From Ruminococcus sp. UBA3286 (lineage in GTDB: Bacteria; Bacillota; Clostridia; Oscillospirales; Ruminococcaceae), in assembly GCA_002362135.1 (NCBI GenBank), contig DETO01000122.1, forward strand, positions 1-7,261: a stretch of 7,261 nt of DNA, read 5' to 3'. Made by a program: the position numbers and the translations under genes. This document shows, one piece after another, positions 6,367 to 7,261 of this stretch. Each line of letters begins with the position of its first letter. The stretch's first letter is position 1. The notes under the pieces are model-generated. The model worked only from the letters and a program-made list of their open reading frames with translations, was not told the DNA's origin and did no database searches.

Positions 6367-6388
6367 GTTCATTTGTCTGATATAGGGA

Positions 6389-6424
6389 AAAATCGCCTGC
6401 AATGTATATATTGCAGGCGATTTT
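6389..6424. terminator. bidirectional terminator between convergent genes
   Basis: AAAATCGCCTGCAA (6389-6402) pairs perfectly with 6411-6424 around an 8-nt AT-rich loop. T runs flank it in both directions: TTTT at 6421-6424 on the plus strand and the complement of A6388-6392 on the minus strand. It ends the DUF1836-SPFH operon and the deacetylase gene, whose stop at 6427-6429 is only two bases away. Confidence 0.9.
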
Positions 6425-6426
6425 AA

Positions 6427-7164
6427 TTAAACCGTATAACCGTTCGCTCTTAATTCGTCAATGAGATCGCCGAGAATCGCGGCATTTGTTGCCGATACCG
6501 AGTGAAGCAGCAGGATTTCTCCTCCGTGTGCCGATTTCGTAAGTTTGCTTAAACTTTCCGCAGGATCGGGCTGCATATCAGTTTGCCAGTCGACGTAGGC
6601 GTAACTCCAGAAAACCGTTTTATATCCGCATTCCTGCACGGTTTGGAGCGAATCTTCGGAATATTCTCCGCATGGAAATCTGAAATACTGCATCTCATAG
6701 CCGTAATTATTAAGCACATAATTATGAAGAGACATAATTTCCTCGACAGCTTTGTCGTGGGAAAGTGTGGGAAGACTTGCGTGTGTCATACCGTGATTTC
6801 CGAGAATGTGTCCCTCAGCGATCATTCGCTTTACAAGGGATTCCTCTTTTTTTGCGTAATCACCCGTGAGAAAGAAGATCGCCGTAGCGTTCTTTTCTTT
6901 CAGGGTATCCAGAATCTGCGAAGTATAGCCGTTTTCATAGCCTTGATCAAAAGTGATGATTATCCGTTTTTCATCTTCGGAAATGGCGCAGGCATCATAA
7001 TCGCCATACTGTCGGGTGAATTGAACGGCGTCGGACGGACGGTTTTTTTCATCTACGGAAGTACCTTGACCGTAGCCGTGTTTGGTAGTATCCGCCGCAT
7101 ATACTGCGTACGAGGGAATTGCGGCGGCGGTGAGGATCGCTGTAACTGCGGCGATCGATTTCAT
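6427..7164 (-). CDS. pdaA: PdaA-like polysaccharide (peptidoglycan) deacetylase, NodB/CE4 fold
   Basis: This 245-residue secreted enzyme should remove N-acetyl groups from peptidoglycan sugars. A signal peptide covers about 1-23 (MKSIAAVTAI start, VYA-ADT cleavage). The NodB domain contains TFDQGYENGYT (71-81, catalytic Asp73), NHGMTH (123-128, His124 and His128), RFPCG (162-166), VDW (191-193) and LLLHSVS (218-224, His221). The ENGYT, FWSYAYVDW and LLHSVS context is that of PdaA, which in Bacillus subtilis makes muramic delta-lactam in spore cortex. Residue 74 is Gln where most NodB enzymes have metal-binding Asp and PdaA has Asn. The end (ANGYTV) is some 10-15 residues shorter than I recall for PdaA. 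The start is ATG 7162-7164, with TAAGGAG (complement of 7174-7180) at good spacing and the signal peptide beginning there; an in-frame ATG at 7230 would bury that signal. Sporulation use is inference. Confidence 0.88.
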   Translation of the reverse strand: MKSIAAVTAILTAAAIPSYAVYAADTTKHGYGQGTSVDEKNRPSDAVQFTRQYGDYDACAISEDEKRIIITFDQGYENGYTSQILDTLKEKNATAIFFLTGDYAKKEESLVKRMIAEGHILGNHGMTHASLPTLSHDKAVEEIMSLHNYVLNNYGYEMQYFRFPCGEYSEDSLQTVQECGYKTVFWSYAYVDWQTDMQPDPAESLSKLTKSAHGGEILLLHSVSATNAAILGDLIDELRANGYTV

Positions 7165-7261
7165 AATTCCACTCTCCTTATTTGAGCTGCGGATTCCTCC
7201 CACGCAAATCAATTTTTGCTTATGCGACATTATGCAGGGGGACGCTGCACGAACGTGCCGT

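Noticed and set aside
6583..7185. 200-codon plus-strand frame opposite the deacetylase
   Set aside because: The minus strand shows all NodB motifs with a signal peptide and ribosome site; this frame has no recognisable domain and no ribosome site.
7165..7230. N-terminal extension of the deacetylase from ATG at 7230
   Set aside because: It would put 22 residues before a clear signal peptide, while a TAAGGAG site directly serves the ATG at 7164.
7247..7258. GCACG-AA-CGTGC inverted repeat near the window end, as an operator
   Set aside because: The arms are only 5 bp in a GC-rich edge segment and do not match the CACGTG sites; a CATAAT on the minus strand nearby lacks a -35, so no promoter could be supported in 7165-7261.

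Overview
The window looks like chromosomal DNA of a Gram-positive Clostridia-type Firmicute, probably near Ruminococcus/Oscillospiraceae. The basis is moderate G+C, strong AGGAGG-type ribosome sites, sigma-A style promoters, a lipoprotein of the Cthe_2159 type, a PhoB/PhoR-like two-component pair, a DUF1836 regulator and a PdaA-type deacetylase. The genus is inference. I see no phage, transposon, CRISPR, rRNA or tRNA features.

Layout: (1) positions 1-177 hold two back-to-back intrinsic terminators, the first perhaps closing an upstream plus-strand gene and the second closing the minus-strand gene that follows. (2) 178-2307 (minus) encodes a large secreted lipoprotein built of about ten 22-residue beta-helix turns, with a low-complexity insert and a similar tail. 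(3) A 203-bp divergent spacer carries a good plus-strand promoter and weaker minus-strand signals. (4) 2511-4528 (plus) is a response regulator/histidine kinase operon; the kinase has almost no extracytoplasmic domain. (5) 4529-4739 carries a clear extended -10 promoter overlaid by two CACGTG-centred sites, then a leader hairpin next to the ribosome site. (6) 4740-6253 (plus) is an operon of a DUF1836 DNA-binding protein and a membrane-anchored SPFH/prohibitin-like protein, possibly followed by a 36-codon amphipathic peptide ORF (6256-6366). (7) A bidirectional terminator (6389-6424) separates it from a convergent PdaA-like polysaccharide deacetylase (6427-7164, minus), whose upstream region runs off the window end.

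The common theme is the cell envelope: a surface carbohydrate-binding lipoprotein, a membrane-linked two-component system, an SPFH membrane scaffold under a probably autoregulated DUF1836 switch, and a peptidoglycan de-N-acetylase. The best candidate for something undescribed is the 4640-6366 unit: tandem CACGTG operators, leader hairpin, DUF1836 regulator, SPFH protein and possible small amphipathic peptide. Functional links between these units are inference from proximity. Four starts were moved from the longest open frame to the codon with a proper ribosome site: 2511, 3194, 4740 and 7164.
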